Source: Engelhardtia mirabilis (GTDB lineage: Bacteria; Planctomycetota; UBA1135; GCA-002686595). Taken from it: a stretch of 64,000 nucleotides of DNA. This document shows positions 7,659-16,979 of the stretch, one piece after another. Both the position numbers and the translations under genes were made by a program. Position 1 is the stretch's first letter. Each line of letters starts with the position of its first letter. A model generated the notes under the pieces. It saw only the letters and a list, made by a program, of their open reading frames with translations, did not search any database and was not told where the DNA came from. The DNA is taken from contig CP036296.1 in the NCBI GenBank assembly GCA_007751255.1, positions 3,782,001-3,846,000 of the forward strand, read 5' to 3'.

Positions 7659-9869
7659 ATGCCCTTGCTCGCTCCCGCCCTTCGCACCGCCGTTCGCTCC
7701 GCCAGCCTGGCCTTCCTGATCGGAGGTCTGGTCGCTGCCGTGGAGATCACTCGCGCCATCCACGTCCTGGAGTTCCAGGCGGGCCCGCCCTCGAGCATGG
7801 GCGACCGCCTCACTGCCTGGCTCCTGAGGGCAGGTCTCGAGGGGGTGGGCTGGGGGCTGGTGGTGTTCGTGCTCGCGCTCACTGCCGGCGTCCTGGCGCG
7901 CACTCGCGCCGCCGACGACCTGGAGCGCGCTGACCGCTCACGCGGACTGTTCGTGCTGCTCGCCACGTCCCTGGGCATCTTCGCTGTCTATGGCAGCTAC
8001 TACGGGCGCGAGTTCGTGCCCTTCCTCACGCCGCTGAGCCTGACCCTCTACGACCTGGCAGGCACGGTCGGGATCCTCGTCGCCGGACTCGTGCTGGTGC
8101 GAGTCGCGCGCTGGCTGAGTGCAGCGAGGCGACCGACCCACACGGCCCTCGGCGCCGGAGCCTCCCTGGCCTTGGTCGTGTCGGCCGTCTGTGTCGAGGA
8201 GGCGCGCCTGCGCGGCCCGGGTGGACCAGCCGGCAAGCTGGCCCTGGCCGGCGGCGCAGTCCTGCTCGCGATTCCCGTCGCCATCCTCGCCACCCGGCTG
8301 TTGATGGCCGTCCTGCCCGAACCCCAGGGGGTGGACCGGCGCCCCAGCTCGCGTCTGGGGCGCGCTGCGGTGCTGGCGTCTGCCGCTTGCCTGGCCGTGG
8401 GCGTTCTGCTCTCCCGACCTGGACCCGCCCAGCTCGACAAGCACAGCAAGGCCAGCGCCAGATCGGCCGGCGATCCCGCCGCGGCCGCGTCCGCCCCCGC
8501 GGGTCCCGAGCGGCCGAACGTCGTGTACGTGGTCGTCGACACCCTGCGCGCGGACGCCCTCTCCTGCTACGGCTACCCCCGCCCCACGACGCCGGTGCTG
8601 GACGCCATCGCCGGCGAGGGCACGCGCTTCGCCGACTTCAGCTCGGCCGCGCCCTGGACCAAGCCGTCCACCGCGACGCTCTTGACCGGCCTCTACCCGG
8701 GCCGCCACGGCGCCCTGTTCCACGGCGCCTCGGTCCGCATCCCCAAGGGTGAGCGCTCCCTGGCCGAGGTCTTCCGCGACGCCGGCTACCGCACGGCGGG
8801 CTTCGTCACCAACCCCAACGTGAAGCGCGTCTTCGGCTTCGACCGCGGCTTCGACGACTTCTTCGACTCGCCGGTCGAGGACACCCTGCGCCGGGCCTCG
8901 ATCCGCGCCTCCTGGATCGGCGCCCTGGCCTCGGCCCTCAGTCGCCACCAGTTCAACTGGAAGTACGAGAACGACGTCCGCCAACTCAACCGCCACGTGC
9001 GGCGCTGGCTCGACGTCCAGGGCGACGAGCCCTACTTCCTGTACCTGCACTACATCGACCCCCACGCGCCCTACGCACCGCCGGCCGAGTTCCGGCGCAT
9101 GTTCGAGAACGACCACGGCATCGTGCTCCACAACGAGCGCAAGCGCCTGGTGGGACGCGACCTCTACGACGCCGAGATCCGCTACGCCGACACAGGTCTG
9201 GGCGAGCTGATCGAGACCCTGCGCGGCCTGGGCAAGTGGGACGAGACGCTCTTCGTGTTGACCTCCGACCACGGCGAGGAGTGGTTCGAGTTCGATGAGC
9301 AGGGCCACGGCTACTCCCTCTACCAGCCCGTGGTCGGCGTGCCCCTGATCATGCACGGTCCGGGAGTGGCCGCCGGACTCGTGGTCGACACCCCCGTGCA
9401 GATGGTCGATCTGCCGGCGACCGTCTGTGACCTGGCCGGCCTGGGCATCGAGCAGTTGGGCGATGGCAAGTCCTTCGCGGCCGCCACGACCGACGCAGCC
9501 TGGACCGACCGCGAACTGCTCTTCCTGGAGAACGAGTTCGCGATGGCCCAGACCGCCAGCGACGACTTCGTCCATACGGGCCTGCGCCAGGGCAAGTGGA
9601 AGCTGGTCCACACCCTGCGCTCGAAATTCAGGCCGAGTTCGCGCGGCTACCCGACCGAGGAGCTGTTCGACCTCGAGGCCGATCCCCACGAGCGCGAGAA
9701 CCTCTACAACGACCCGCGCTTCGAGTCCGTCGTCGAGGAGCTCGAGCAGGCCCTCGCCGACCACCTGGAGTTCCTCGAGACCAAGGGTCTGCGGGGCCAG
9801 GCCCTGGACGGCGAAGTGGACGCGGCCACCGAGCAGCAATTGCGCGCCCTCGGCTACATGGGCGACTGA
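7659..9869 (+). CDS. Membrane-anchored sulfatase-fold hydrolase or transferase
   Basis: A 736-residue protein. The first 260 residues hold about six hydrophobic segments, followed by a proline/alanine-rich link and an alkaline phosphatase-superfamily domain from about residue 284. The metal-site motif VVVDTLRAD (D294), the TSDHGEEW motif (D537, H538) and GHGYS (H550) are present. At the position where sulfatases carry the formylglycine cysteine or serine the sequence is WTKPST, with T334, P336 and S337, so the nucleophile would be a threonine, as in phosphoglycerol transferases such as LtaS. I therefore favour transfer or hydrolysis of a phosphate or phosphoglycerol ester at the membrane's outer face over sulfate ester cleavage. 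The following gene overlaps it by one base. Confidence 0.8.
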   Translation: MPLLAPALRTAVRSASLAFLIGGLVAAVEITRAIHVLEFQAGPPSSMGDRLTAWLLRAGLEGVGWGLVVFVLALTAGVLARTRAADDLERADRSRGLFVLLATSLGIFAVYGSYYGREFVPFLTPLSLTLYDLAGTVGILVAGLVLVRVARWLSAARRPTHTALGAGASLALVVSAVCVEEARLRGPGGPAGKLALAGGAVLLAIPVAILATRLLMAVLPEPQGVDRRPSSRLGRAAVLASAACLAVGVLLSRPGPAQLDKHSKASARSAGDPAAAASAPAGPERPNVVYVVVDTLRADALSCYGYPRPTTPVLDAIAGEGTRFADFSSAAPWTKPSTATLLTGLYPGRHGALFHGASVRIPKGERSLAEVFRDAGYRTAGFVTNPNVKRVFGFDRGFDDFFDSPVEDTLRRASIRASWIGALASALSRHQFNWKYENDVRQLNRHVRRWLDVQGDEPYFLYLHYIDPHAPYAPPAEFRRMFENDHGIVLHNERKRLVGRDLYDAEIRYADTGLGELIETLRGLGKWDETLFVLTSDHGEEWFEFDEQGHGYSLYQPVVGVPLIMHGPGVAAGLVVDTPVQMVDLPATVCDLAGLGIEQLGDGKSFAAATTDAAWTDRELLFLENEFAMAQTASDDFVHTGLRQGKWKLVHTLRSKFRPSSRGYPTEELFDLEADPHERENLYNDPRFESVVEELEQALADHLEFLETKGLRGQALDGEVDAATEQQLRALGYMGD

Positions 9870-10978
9870 TGGGCCGCGTGACCGCCGACGAGCTGACGGC
9901 TGAGCGCTTCGAAGGGCGCGCGGCCCTGGAGGCCCTCGAACCCGAATGGCGCGAGTTGGTCGCGGCCAGCGGCGTGGATCCGCTCTGCAACGGCTTCACC
10001 TTCGTGCGTGCCTACGCGCGAGGCTGGCTGGACGAGTCGGGCCCGGGCGCGCCCTTCGGCTGGGTCCTGCGCGATCGTGACGGACGGGCCCAGGCCCTCT
10101 TGCCCTTTCGCCGCGAGCCTGCGCGGGGTCCCCTGGCCCTGGGCCGCGCACGCCTGCTGGTCGACGGGACCTTCGACTCCGACTACCTCGACCTCCCCAC
10201 CCGACCCGGTGCGGAGCGCGCGGCGGTGGAGTGTGCGATCGAACTACTCCGGCGCGAGCGGGGCCTGCAAGCCCTGGTCCTGGCCAGCGTCCCGGCGGAC
10301 TCCACCGTGCTCGAGTGTTGGCGCCAGGTCGCCGCCGAGCGCCGCCTGCCGACGCGCGAGCGTCCCGATGCCTGTGCCGTGAGCGACCTGGCCCCGACCT
10401 TCGAGGAGCAACTCGGTCGCCTGCCCAAGCGCATGCGAAGCAAGGTGCGCCAGGCTCGACGGCGTGCCGAGGAGGCGGGGGCCACGGCCAGTTGGTGCGA
10501 CGACACGGGCCGCCTGGACGAGCACCTCGAGACGCTCTTCGAGCTCCACGCACTGCGCTGGCAGAGCGTGGGCGAAGCCGGCAGCTTCGCGCAGGCTCCG
10601 CGGCGCCGCTACTACGGTGAGCTGGCCCACGGCCTCGCGGCCGAGGGTTCCCTGCGCCTGGCGCGGCTCGACCACGAAGGCCGCGCCATCTGCCTGCAGA
10701 TCGGCGCCTTGATCGACGGCACTTACTACCAACTGCAGGAAGGCTACGACCCCGCGGTCGACGCCTTCCGTCCGGGCATCGCCCTGCGCGGATGGGCCCT
10801 GGAGCAACTGATCGGGCAGGGCGCGCGCCGCTACGACTTCATGGGCGGCGACTCGCGCCACAAGCGCGACTGGAACGCCGAGCCCCGCGACTGCCGCACC
10901 CTGGCCCTGGCCCTGCCCCGATGGCGCGGCCGCTTGGCCTATGGCCTGCGCGCCGCCGTCGACCGACTGCGCGGCTGA
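9869..10978 (+). CDS. FemAB/BioF2-like GNAT acyltransferase
   Basis: A 369-residue protein. The ATG at 9869 overlaps the stop of the sulfatase-fold gene (TGATG), which decides the start and implies translational coupling. The C-terminal half has the pattern of FemAB-like transferases and the related 'BioF2' GNAT domain: a basic helix LPKRMRSKVRQARRRAEEAG (about residues 182-201), a YYQLQEGYDPAVDAFRPG stretch (about 286-304) and YDFMGGDSRHKRDW (about 325-338), which is the conserved end motif. Relatives attach amino acids to peptidoglycan precursors or acyl groups to exopolysaccharide. Pairing with a membrane sulfatase-fold enzyme suggests envelope or polysaccharide modification. Confidence 0.75.
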   Translation: MGRVTADELTAERFEGRAALEALEPEWRELVAASGVDPLCNGFTFVRAYARGWLDESGPGAPFGWVLRDRDGRAQALLPFRREPARGPLALGRARLLVDGTFDSDYLDLPTRPGAERAAVECAIELLRRERGLQALVLASVPADSTVLECWRQVAAERRLPTRERPDACAVSDLAPTFEEQLGRLPKRMRSKVRQARRRAEEAGATASWCDDTGRLDEHLETLFELHALRWQSVGEAGSFAQAPRRRYYGELAHGLAAEGSLRLARLDHEGRAICLQIGALIDGTYYQLQEGYDPAVDAFRPGIALRGWALEQLIGQGARRYDFMGGDSRHKRDWNAEPRDCRTLALALPRWRGRLAYGLRAAVDRLRG

Positions 10979-11233
10979 GCAGACAACGTGCGGCTGCGCA
11001 CACAACGCGTGACGGGCCGTAGAACGTGCATCCTGCCGTTGATCGCTCCTTCGGCCATTGATCGTCCATCTGGCCGCTGGGGGCTCATCACGCCGTTGAA
11101 CGTGAGCTCGTGTCTGAGGGGGCGACGATCGCCGAACGCGCGCTGGTTACCGGACCCGCGTACGGACCGCTGAAGGCGCGACCGGCTCGAACTTGGGGCA
11201 GATCTTGGCGGTCGACGCGCCCTGGACGCGAGG

Positions 11234-11611
11234 TCAGTCGTGTCCGCCGCGGCGGTCGCGCTTCTTGTCGGCCTGCTTGCGCTTGGAGTCGAGGCGCTTG
11301 CGGTCGGCCGAGCGGGGCTTGCGCGTGGCGCGGCGGCGCTTGGGCTTGCGGCGCAGGGCCTCGAGCTTCTCGATCAGACGCTCGAAGGCGGCTTCACGGT
11401 TTCGGTGCTGGCTGCGATTCTCCTGGGCGACCACGGAGATGCCCGTCGGCCGGTGCGTCAGGCGCACGGCCGTTTCGGTCTTGTTGCGGTGCTGCCCCCC
11501 CGGTCCCGAGCCGCGCAGGAAGGAGATGTCGCAGTCGCGCTCGACGGACTCCCGATCCAGGGGCCCGTTCAGACCGCGTGGCTGACCGCTGCTCCCGTCT
11601 GTACCTTCCAC
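11234..11611 (-). CDS. Release factor-like ribosome-rescue protein (GGQ domain)
   Basis: A 125-residue protein with the RF-1 catalytic domain: [20 protein letters not shown] holds the GGQ motif that hydrolyses peptidyl-tRNA in the ribosome. The next stretch, [19 protein letters not shown], and the long basic C-terminal helix are typical of small codon-independent factors such as ArfB or the mitochondrial C12orf65 type; the lack of codon-recognition domains fits that. The GTG start at 11611 overlaps the 3' end of the ABC exporter gene by about 43 bases, and an internal start closer to the GGQ is possible. It probably shares that gene's transcript. Function is inferred from the family. Confidence 0.8.
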   Translation of the reverse strand: MEGTDGSSGQPRGLNGPLDRESVERDCDISFLRGSGPGGQHRNKTETAVRLTHRPTGISVVAQENRSQHRNREAAFERLIEKLEALRRKPKRRRATRKPRSADRKRLDSKRKQADKKRDRRGGHD

Positions 11612-13392
11612 AAGTTCGCGTAGCTGCCGCCCGCTTCGACCAGCTCCTCGTGGCGCCCGACTTCGGCCACGCGGCCGTGCTCGAGCACGTAGATGCGGTC
11701 GGCGTGACGGATGGTCGAGAGGCGGTGGGCGATGACCAGCGTCGTGCGCCCCCGCGAGACGCGCTCGAGGGAGCGCTGGATCGCAGCCTCGGTCTCGTTG
11801 TCCACCGCGGAGGTGGCCTCGTCCAGCACCAGGATCGGCGGATCCTTGAGCACGGCGCGGGCGATCGACAGGCGCTGGCGCTGTCCGCCCGACAGCTTCT
11901 GGCCGCGCTCGCCCACGACCGTGTCGTAGCCCTCGGCCAAGCGTCCCACGAACTCGTCAGCCTCCGCGACCTCGGCCGCGCGCCGCAGCTGGTCCGCGGA
12001 CGCGTCGGGCCGCCCGTAGGCGATGTTCTCAGCCACGCTGCCGTGGAACACGAACACGTCCTGACTGACCAGGCCCACCGCGTCGCGCAGGTCGCGCAGG
12101 TCGAGTTCGCGCAGGTCGTGGCCGTCGAGGGTCACGCGCCCGCCCTGGGGCTGGTAGAAGCGCAGCAGCAGCTTGATCAGGGTCGACTTGCCGCCGCCCG
12201 TCGCGCCGACGATGGCCGTGGTCTCACCGGGACGCAGCTCCAGCTCGAGCCCCTTGAAGACCGGCGGCCCCGAGCTGTAGCCGAAGTCGACGCCCTCGAA
12301 GCGCACGTGCCCGCGCACCTCGTCGCGCGGCAGGCGCTCGGGTCCCGAGACGATCCCCGCCGGGGTGTCGATCAGGTCGAGCAGCCGCGTGGTGGACGCC
12401 ATGGCTCGCTGGTAGAGGTCGAAGGTCTCACCCAGGCGGGTCAGCGGCCAGAGCAGGCGTTGGGTCAAGAAGACCATCACGGCGTAGGAGCCCGGCGCGA
12501 TGTCGCCCCGGATCGCCGCCAGGCCACCGGCGATCATCGTCGCCGTGAAGCCGACCAGGACCACCATGCGGATCAGGGGCGAGAAGGCCGAGCTGAGCAC
12601 GATCGCGCGGGCGTTGGCCCGGCTGTACTCGAGCGAGCGCTGGCGCACGCGGTCGAGCTCGCGCTCCTCCGAAGTGAAGCTCTTGATCGTCGCGATCCCG
12701 CCCAGATTCCCGGCCAGGTCGCCGTTCAGTGCGCCGACCGTGTCGCGCACCTCCGCGTAACGCGGCGCGAGCTTGCGCTGGTAGATCACCGAGCCCCACA
12801 GGATGAAGGGCATCGGAAGCATCGCCATCCAGGCCACACCCGGATCGATCCAGAAGAAGATGCCCCCGACGGTGACCACGGTCGTGACCACCTGCAAGAG
12901 GTCGTTGGCCCCGCCGTTCAGGAAGCGCTCGAGCTGGTTGACGTCGTCGTTGAGGACGCTCATCAGGCCGCCGGTGCTGCGGTCCTCGAAGAACTCGAGC
13001 TCCAGGCCCTGCACGTGCCCGTAGGCGTCCAGGCGGAAGTCGTGCTGCAGGTCCTGGGCCAACTGGCGCCACCAGACCTTCTCGGCGTACTCCGTCAGCG
13101 ACTCGAGCACCCAGATCAGCACGGTCAACCCGCCCAGGATCCAGATCTGGGTCGCGGGCTCCGGATAGCCGAGCTGGGCGATGGCCGAGCTGCTCAGATC
13201 GCCCTGGACGCTCGCGGTGACGAGGTCCACCGCCGCGCCGATCAAGAGTGGCGGCGCCAGGTCCAGGACCTTGTTCAGCACCGAGGCGATCGACGCCAGC
13301 CAGACCCGGCCGCGGTGATCGGCGGAATAGCCGAACAGGCGCGCCAGGGGCGAGCGCACTCGGGGCGCGGAGGTCGGGGTCGGGGCAGCCAT
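11569..13392 (-). CDS. ABC exporter, fused membrane and ATPase domains
   Basis: A 607-residue half-transporter of the lipid/drug exporter class (MsbA/LmrA type) that would work as a homodimer in the inner membrane. Residues about 20-320 form six membrane helices; the ATPase domain follows from about 355, with Walker [10 protein letters not shown], the Q-loop region, the signature LSGGQRQR and the Walker [10 protein letters not shown], followed by the H-loop histidine in IAHRLST. The ATG at 13392 gives the usual length; an upstream extension reads through low-quality frame and is left out. The upstream neighbour is a 65-base gap away. The substrate cannot be told from sequence. Confidence 0.9.
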   Translation of the reverse strand: MAAPTPTSAPRVRSPLARLFGYSADHRGRVWLASIASVLNKVLDLAPPLLIGAAVDLVTASVQGDLSSSAIAQLGYPEPATQIWILGGLTVLIWVLESLTEYAEKVWWRQLAQDLQHDFRLDAYGHVQGLELEFFEDRSTGGLMSVLNDDVNQLERFLNGGANDLLQVVTTVVTVGGIFFWIDPGVAWMAMLPMPFILWGSVIYQRKLAPRYAEVRDTVGALNGDLAGNLGGIATIKSFTSEERELDRVRQRSLEYSRANARAIVLSSAFSPLIRMVVLVGFTATMIAGGLAAIRGDIAPGSYAVMVFLTQRLLWPLTRLGETFDLYQRAMASTTRLLDLIDTPAGIVSGPERLPRDEVRGHVRFEGVDFGYSSGPPVFKGLELELRPGETTAIVGATGGGKSTLIKLLLRFYQPQGGRVTLDGHDLRELDLRDLRDAVGLVSQDVFVFHGSVAENIAYGRPDASADQLRRAAEVAEADEFVGRLAEGYDTVVGERGQKLSGGQRQRLSIARAVLKDPPILVLDEATSAVDNETEAAIQRSLERVSRGRTTLVIAHRLSTIRHADRIYVLEHGRVAEVGRHEELVEAGGSYANLWKVQTGAAVSHAV

Positions 13393-13457
13393 GTGGGCCA
13401 CAGAGGGTAGCGGGGCCGCCCCGAGGACACCCCCGCCCGCCCCGCGATTCAGTGGGG

Positions 13458-14381
13458 CTACTGGTCGCCCAGGGCGTCGGCCTCGGCGCGCGTGGCCGCG
13501 GCACGCTCGGTGAGGCCGAGCTCGTCCTCGATCGCGGCGCGCTGTCCCAGAAGCGCCGCCTGGCGCGCGCGATCTCCCGCCGCCGCCACAGCGTGGACGC
13601 AGTCGTCGCAGAGCGCGTGGGCGCGCTGCCAGCGCTCCAGACTGATGGCGGACTCGAGCGCACCCAAGGCGCAGCCGAGGGCGCTCGAGCCGAGCCCCAA
13701 CTGGTGGTAGATCTGCCGCGCCCGGACTCCGGCTGCGAGGGCCTCTTCGTGGCGGCCGAGGGTCCGCAGGGCGGCCGCCTCGAACTCGAGCCCCATCGCC
13801 GTGCCCCACCAATCGCCCAGGGGCAGGGCGCGCTCGCGGCACTCCTGGGCCGCGGCCAGGGCCACCTCGGCGTCGCCGCCGCGCAGGGCCTGGGCGGCGC
13901 GCCCGAACGCCGCTTGGCCGGCGCGGAAGTCGAGCTTCTGCACGTCGGTCCAACCCACGAAGGCGCTGGCGTAGTCACGCAGGATCGAGTTGCCGCGGGC
14001 CTCGGCCGCCACCTCCGCGCCGAACAGCGCGCGGGCGTGGAGCTCCGCAATGCCCGCTCGATCGGGCTCCTCGGGGCTCTGCTCCCAGAGCCGCAGCGAC
14101 GCTTCCAGGTCGGCGTCGATGGTGACCAGCACGCGCCCCGGATTCGCGCGCCACAGGTCGGCCAAGCCCTCGCGGTCGCGAGCCTCGAAGAAGCCGTGGT
14201 AGGCCTCGGTGACGGCCTTGGCATCCTGGACGGTCGAGGTGGGCTCGACGGCCGCTTCGGACGCGCTGGACGCGGCCCCACCGAGCGGGCCGGTGTGGAC
14301 CAGACTCTCCGCGCGAGTCGCTGCGGAAGGGACGGCGAAGGCTCCCATGAGGAGCACGAAGCTGAGCTGGGCGGTGCGCAT
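13458..14381 (-). CDS. Exported helical-repeat protein of unknown function
   Basis: A 307-residue protein starting with a signal peptide ([16 protein letters not shown], residues about 6-21). The mature part is alanine-rich and almost wholly helical. From about residue 150 it has paired helices with TPR-like spacing (for example [20 protein letters not shown] and [20 protein letters not shown]), so a solenoid that binds another protein is likely. It reads in the same direction as the ABC exporter and precedes it by 65 bases, so a shared transcript is possible. No catalytic motif is visible and I cannot name a function. Confidence 0.65.
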   Translation of the reverse strand: MRTAQLSFVLLMGAFAVPSAATRAESLVHTGPLGGAASSASEAAVEPTSTVQDAKAVTEAYHGFFEARDREGLADLWRANPGRVLVTIDADLEASLRLWEQSPEEPDRAGIAELHARALFGAEVAAEARGNSILRDYASAFVGWTDVQKLDFRAGQAAFGRAAQALRGGDAEVALAAAQECRERALPLGDWWGTAMGLEFEAAALRTLGRHEEALAAGVRARQIYHQLGLGSSALGCALGALESAISLERWQRAHALCDDCVHAVAAAGDRARQAALLGQRAAIEDELGLTERAAATRAEADALGDQ

Positions 14382-14443
14382 GGCGGATCTCGTGGTGACC
14401 GGATTCGGCCCAGAGCATAGCGCCGCCCGGCGCCCCCACCAGC

Positions 14444-15139
14444 TCAGACCGCTTCGTAGAAGAATCGGCCCAGGCCAACGGTGAACAGGAAGCAGCCGTA
14501 GAGGGCGTGCTCCAGCGACACCAGCCAGATCGAGCGCGTGCGCAGGTAGGTGAGGCCGAACAGGAGGCCCCCCACCAGGGTCAGGATGACCGAGATCCAA
14601 GCGCCGTAGAGCACGTGCACGTAGCCGAAGGCCACCGCCGAAAGCGCCAGGAGAACGCGCGGATCGCCCACCGCTCGGGAGTAGCGATGGAAGAAGTAGA
14701 CCCGGTAGATCAGCTCCTGGGGCAGGACCGACAGGACCGGGTAGAGCACCATCACCATGGCCCACAGCCAGGGGCGCTCGCGCGGCAGGTCGAGGAAGCG
14801 CTCGGGCCAGACCCAGGCGGTGTAGGCCATCAACACCGCCGCGCTGACGGCGAAGAAGAGCAGCACGCGCCGGCTCTCGTTGCCCAGACCCCGCAGGGTC
14901 GCTAGCACACGGCGATCGAAGTGCGGGTCACGCACCAGCATGGCCACGATGCCGGCACAGACCACCAACAGGGTCGGAACCAAGGGCAGTCGAAAGCCGG
15001 AGAGCCGGCAGACCAGCACGACGGTCGGGATGCCGAAGAAGATCAGCCCCAGCTCGATCCGCAGCCACAACCGGCTGCGCGAAGCCGCTTGCAAGCGCCG
15101 CGCGAGTTGGCTCGCCCGCGCCCGCTGCAGCCGCTGCAT
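14444..15139 (-). CDS. CPBP (CAAX-like) intramembrane protease family protein
   Basis: A 231-residue membrane protein with seven or eight hydrophobic segments. The motif PQELIYRVYFFHRY (about residues 151-164) corresponds to the EExxxR site of the family, with Q in place of the first glutamate; HVLYG and EHALYG supply the later histidines. Such proteins act as membrane proteases or bacteriocin self-protection proteins. I chose the ATG at 15139 because the frame before it reads as basic, repetitive sequence unlike a protein N-terminus. The 286 bases upstream, to 15425, hold nothing I recognise. Confidence 0.7.
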   Translation of the reverse strand: MQRLQRARASQLARRLQAASRSRLWLRIELGLIFFGIPTVVLVCRLSGFRLPLVPTLLVVCAGIVAMLVRDPHFDRRVLATLRGLGNESRRVLLFFAVSAAVLMAYTAWVWPERFLDLPRERPWLWAMVMVLYPVLSVLPQELIYRVYFFHRYSRAVGDPRVLLALSAVAFGYVHVLYGAWISVILTLVGGLLFGLTYLRTRSIWLVSLEHALYGCFLFTVGLGRFFYEAV

Positions 15140-15425
15140 CGACCCCGACCTGCGCGAAGCGCGGGGTCGCCCCACACGCAACCCGGGGTGCGCCGCGGCG
15201 CGTCGGGATCGGCTGTGGTGGCTGGAGTGCTTCAAGCTGGCGAGGTTCACTTCGACCCCCGCCTTCATCGACCGACAGCCGGCACGGGATGCAGGATCGA
15301 ACGCCGACTTCCCCGGACCGGAGAACGGCCGCCGCGCAGGCGCTGCTCGGTTGGTCCTGCCGCCCGTCGAAGACGCCCGCCGGCCCCCTGCCCAGCACGG
15401 CGGGGTCGGAGCCAGCCAGGCGGCC

Positions 15426-16955
15426 TCAGGACTTGGCAGTCGCGATCCCGCGCAGGAAGGCTCGATCCGCGGCGCCCGGGCGTCCCCAGCGCGCCCGGTA
15501 CTCGAACAGGTCCTCGGCAGTCTCGGCTCCCAACCGCCCGTCGAGGATCTCGAACTGGTCGGCGGTCACCAGGGCGGGGTGCGGATGGCCCGCCGCACGC
15601 GCCAACCAGAGCAGTTCCTTGCGTAGGGTGCGAATGTAGTTCGCCAGGCGTTCGGACTTGTGGCGGGGATCGAGGCCGCGCGCCAACCAGCGATTCTGGG
15701 TCGCCACCCCGGTCGGGCAGTGGCCCGTGTGACAGCGCTGGGCCTGGATGCAGCCGATGGCCAGCATCGACTCCCGCGCCACCGAGACCATGTCGCAGCC
15801 CAGGGCGAAGCCGAGCAGCGCCTCGACCGGGAAGCCCAGCTTGCCGGATCCGATGAAGGTCACGCGTTCGTCGACGCCGCGCTCGGCGAAAATGCGATAG
15901 ACGCGTGCCATGCCGATCTTGAAGGGCAGGGAGACGTGGTCGGAGAAGGCCAGGGGCGCAGCACCCGTCCCGCCTTCACCACCGTCGATCTGGATGTAGT
16001 CGACCCCGCGCTCCCCCGACTCCATCAGACCGGCGAGCTCCTGCCAGAAGGAGCTCTCCCCAACGGCCGACTTGATCCCCACCGGCAGTCCGGTGGCCTC
16101 GGCCAGGCGCTCCACGAAGTCGAGCATCGAGTCCGCGTCGGAGAAGGCGCTGTGAGACGAGGGACTGATGCAGTCGCGGCCTTCAGGAATGCCGCGGATG
16201 GCCGCGATCTCGGGGGTGACCTTCTTGCCCGGTAGGACCCCGCCACGACCGGGCTTGGCGCCCTGGCTCAGCTTGATCTCGATCGCGCGCACGTCGGCGG
16301 AGGCGCAATTGTCCATGAAGCGCGCCATGTCGAAGCGTCCCTGGGCGTCGCGTGCGCCGAAGTAGCCGGTCCCGAGCTGCCAGATCAGGCCCGCTCCATG
16401 GCGGTGGTGGTCGGAGATCCCGCCCTCGCCGGTGTTGTGGAGACACCCGGCGTCGGCGCAACCGCGATTGATGGCCTCGACGGCGTTGGCGCTGAGCGAG
16501 CCGAAGCTCATGGCCGAGACGTTGATCGCCGATTCCGGCCTGAAGGCACGCGCGCGGCCGCGCGGACCTCCCAGAACCTTGCCGCCCGGGAGCAGGTAGT
16601 TCGGGTCGTAGCCGGGGCCACCGACGACGGGATCGGGCCAGGGGAACGTCGCCTGCTTGAGGATCAGATAGTTCGACGACAGCTCGAGCTCGTTGTCGGT
16701 CCCGAAGCCGAAGTAGTTGTTGCGCAGCTTCGAGCTGGCGTAGACCCACGAACGACGGTCGCGGCTGAACGGTCGCTCCTCGTCGTTGCTGGTGACGATG
16801 TACTGCCTCAGCTCCGGTCCGACCGACTCCAGGATGTAGCGCAGGTGCCCGATGAGCGGGAAGTTACGCAGGATCGCGTGCTTGCGCTGCACCACGTCGA
16901 ACACGACCAGGGCGCCGAGCAGGCCCAACACGGCAGCGATGATCACCTGACCCAT
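15426..16955 (-). CDS. FMN-binding glutamate synthase-family protein
   Basis: A 509-residue protein with a single N-terminal membrane segment (VIIAAVLGLLGALVVFD) and a full glutamate synthase central (FMN) domain. The FMN and substrate site shows as SAMSFGSLSANAVEA (about residue 145) and IEIKLSQGAKPG. The three cysteines of the 3Fe-4S cluster are in CIQAQRCHTGHCPTGVA. It lacks the glutaminase domain and the small NADPH subunit, so it is a stand-alone member of the archaeal-type/GltB-like group. Some of these proteins act as FMN-dependent dehydrogenases of unknown substrate. The ATG at 16955 starts at the membrane segment. The divergent RecQ gene begins 24 bases away. Confidence 0.9.
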   Translation of the reverse strand: MGQVIIAAVLGLLGALVVFDVVQRKHAILRNFPLIGHLRYILESVGPELRQYIVTSNDEERPFSRDRRSWVYASSKLRNNYFGFGTDNELELSSNYLILKQATFPWPDPVVGGPGYDPNYLLPGGKVLGGPRGRARAFRPESAINVSAMSFGSLSANAVEAINRGCADAGCLHNTGEGGISDHHRHGAGLIWQLGTGYFGARDAQGRFDMARFMDNCASADVRAIEIKLSQGAKPGRGGVLPGKKVTPEIAAIRGIPEGRDCISPSSHSAFSDADSMLDFVERLAEATGLPVGIKSAVGESSFWQELAGLMESGERGVDYIQIDGGEGGTGAAPLAFSDHVSLPFKIGMARVYRIFAERGVDERVTFIGSGKLGFPVEALLGFALGCDMVSVARESMLAIGCIQAQRCHTGHCPTGVATQNRWLARGLDPRHKSERLANYIRTLRKELLWLARAAGHPHPALVTADQFEILDGRLGAETAEDLFEYRARWGRPGAADRAFLRGIATAKS

Positions 16956-16979
16956 TGGCCGCAGGTTAGCATCTCCCCC

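Noticed and set aside
11110-13410. A 766-codon plus-strand frame over the ABC exporter
   Set aside because: It is antisense to a complete exporter with Walker A, signature and Walker B motifs.
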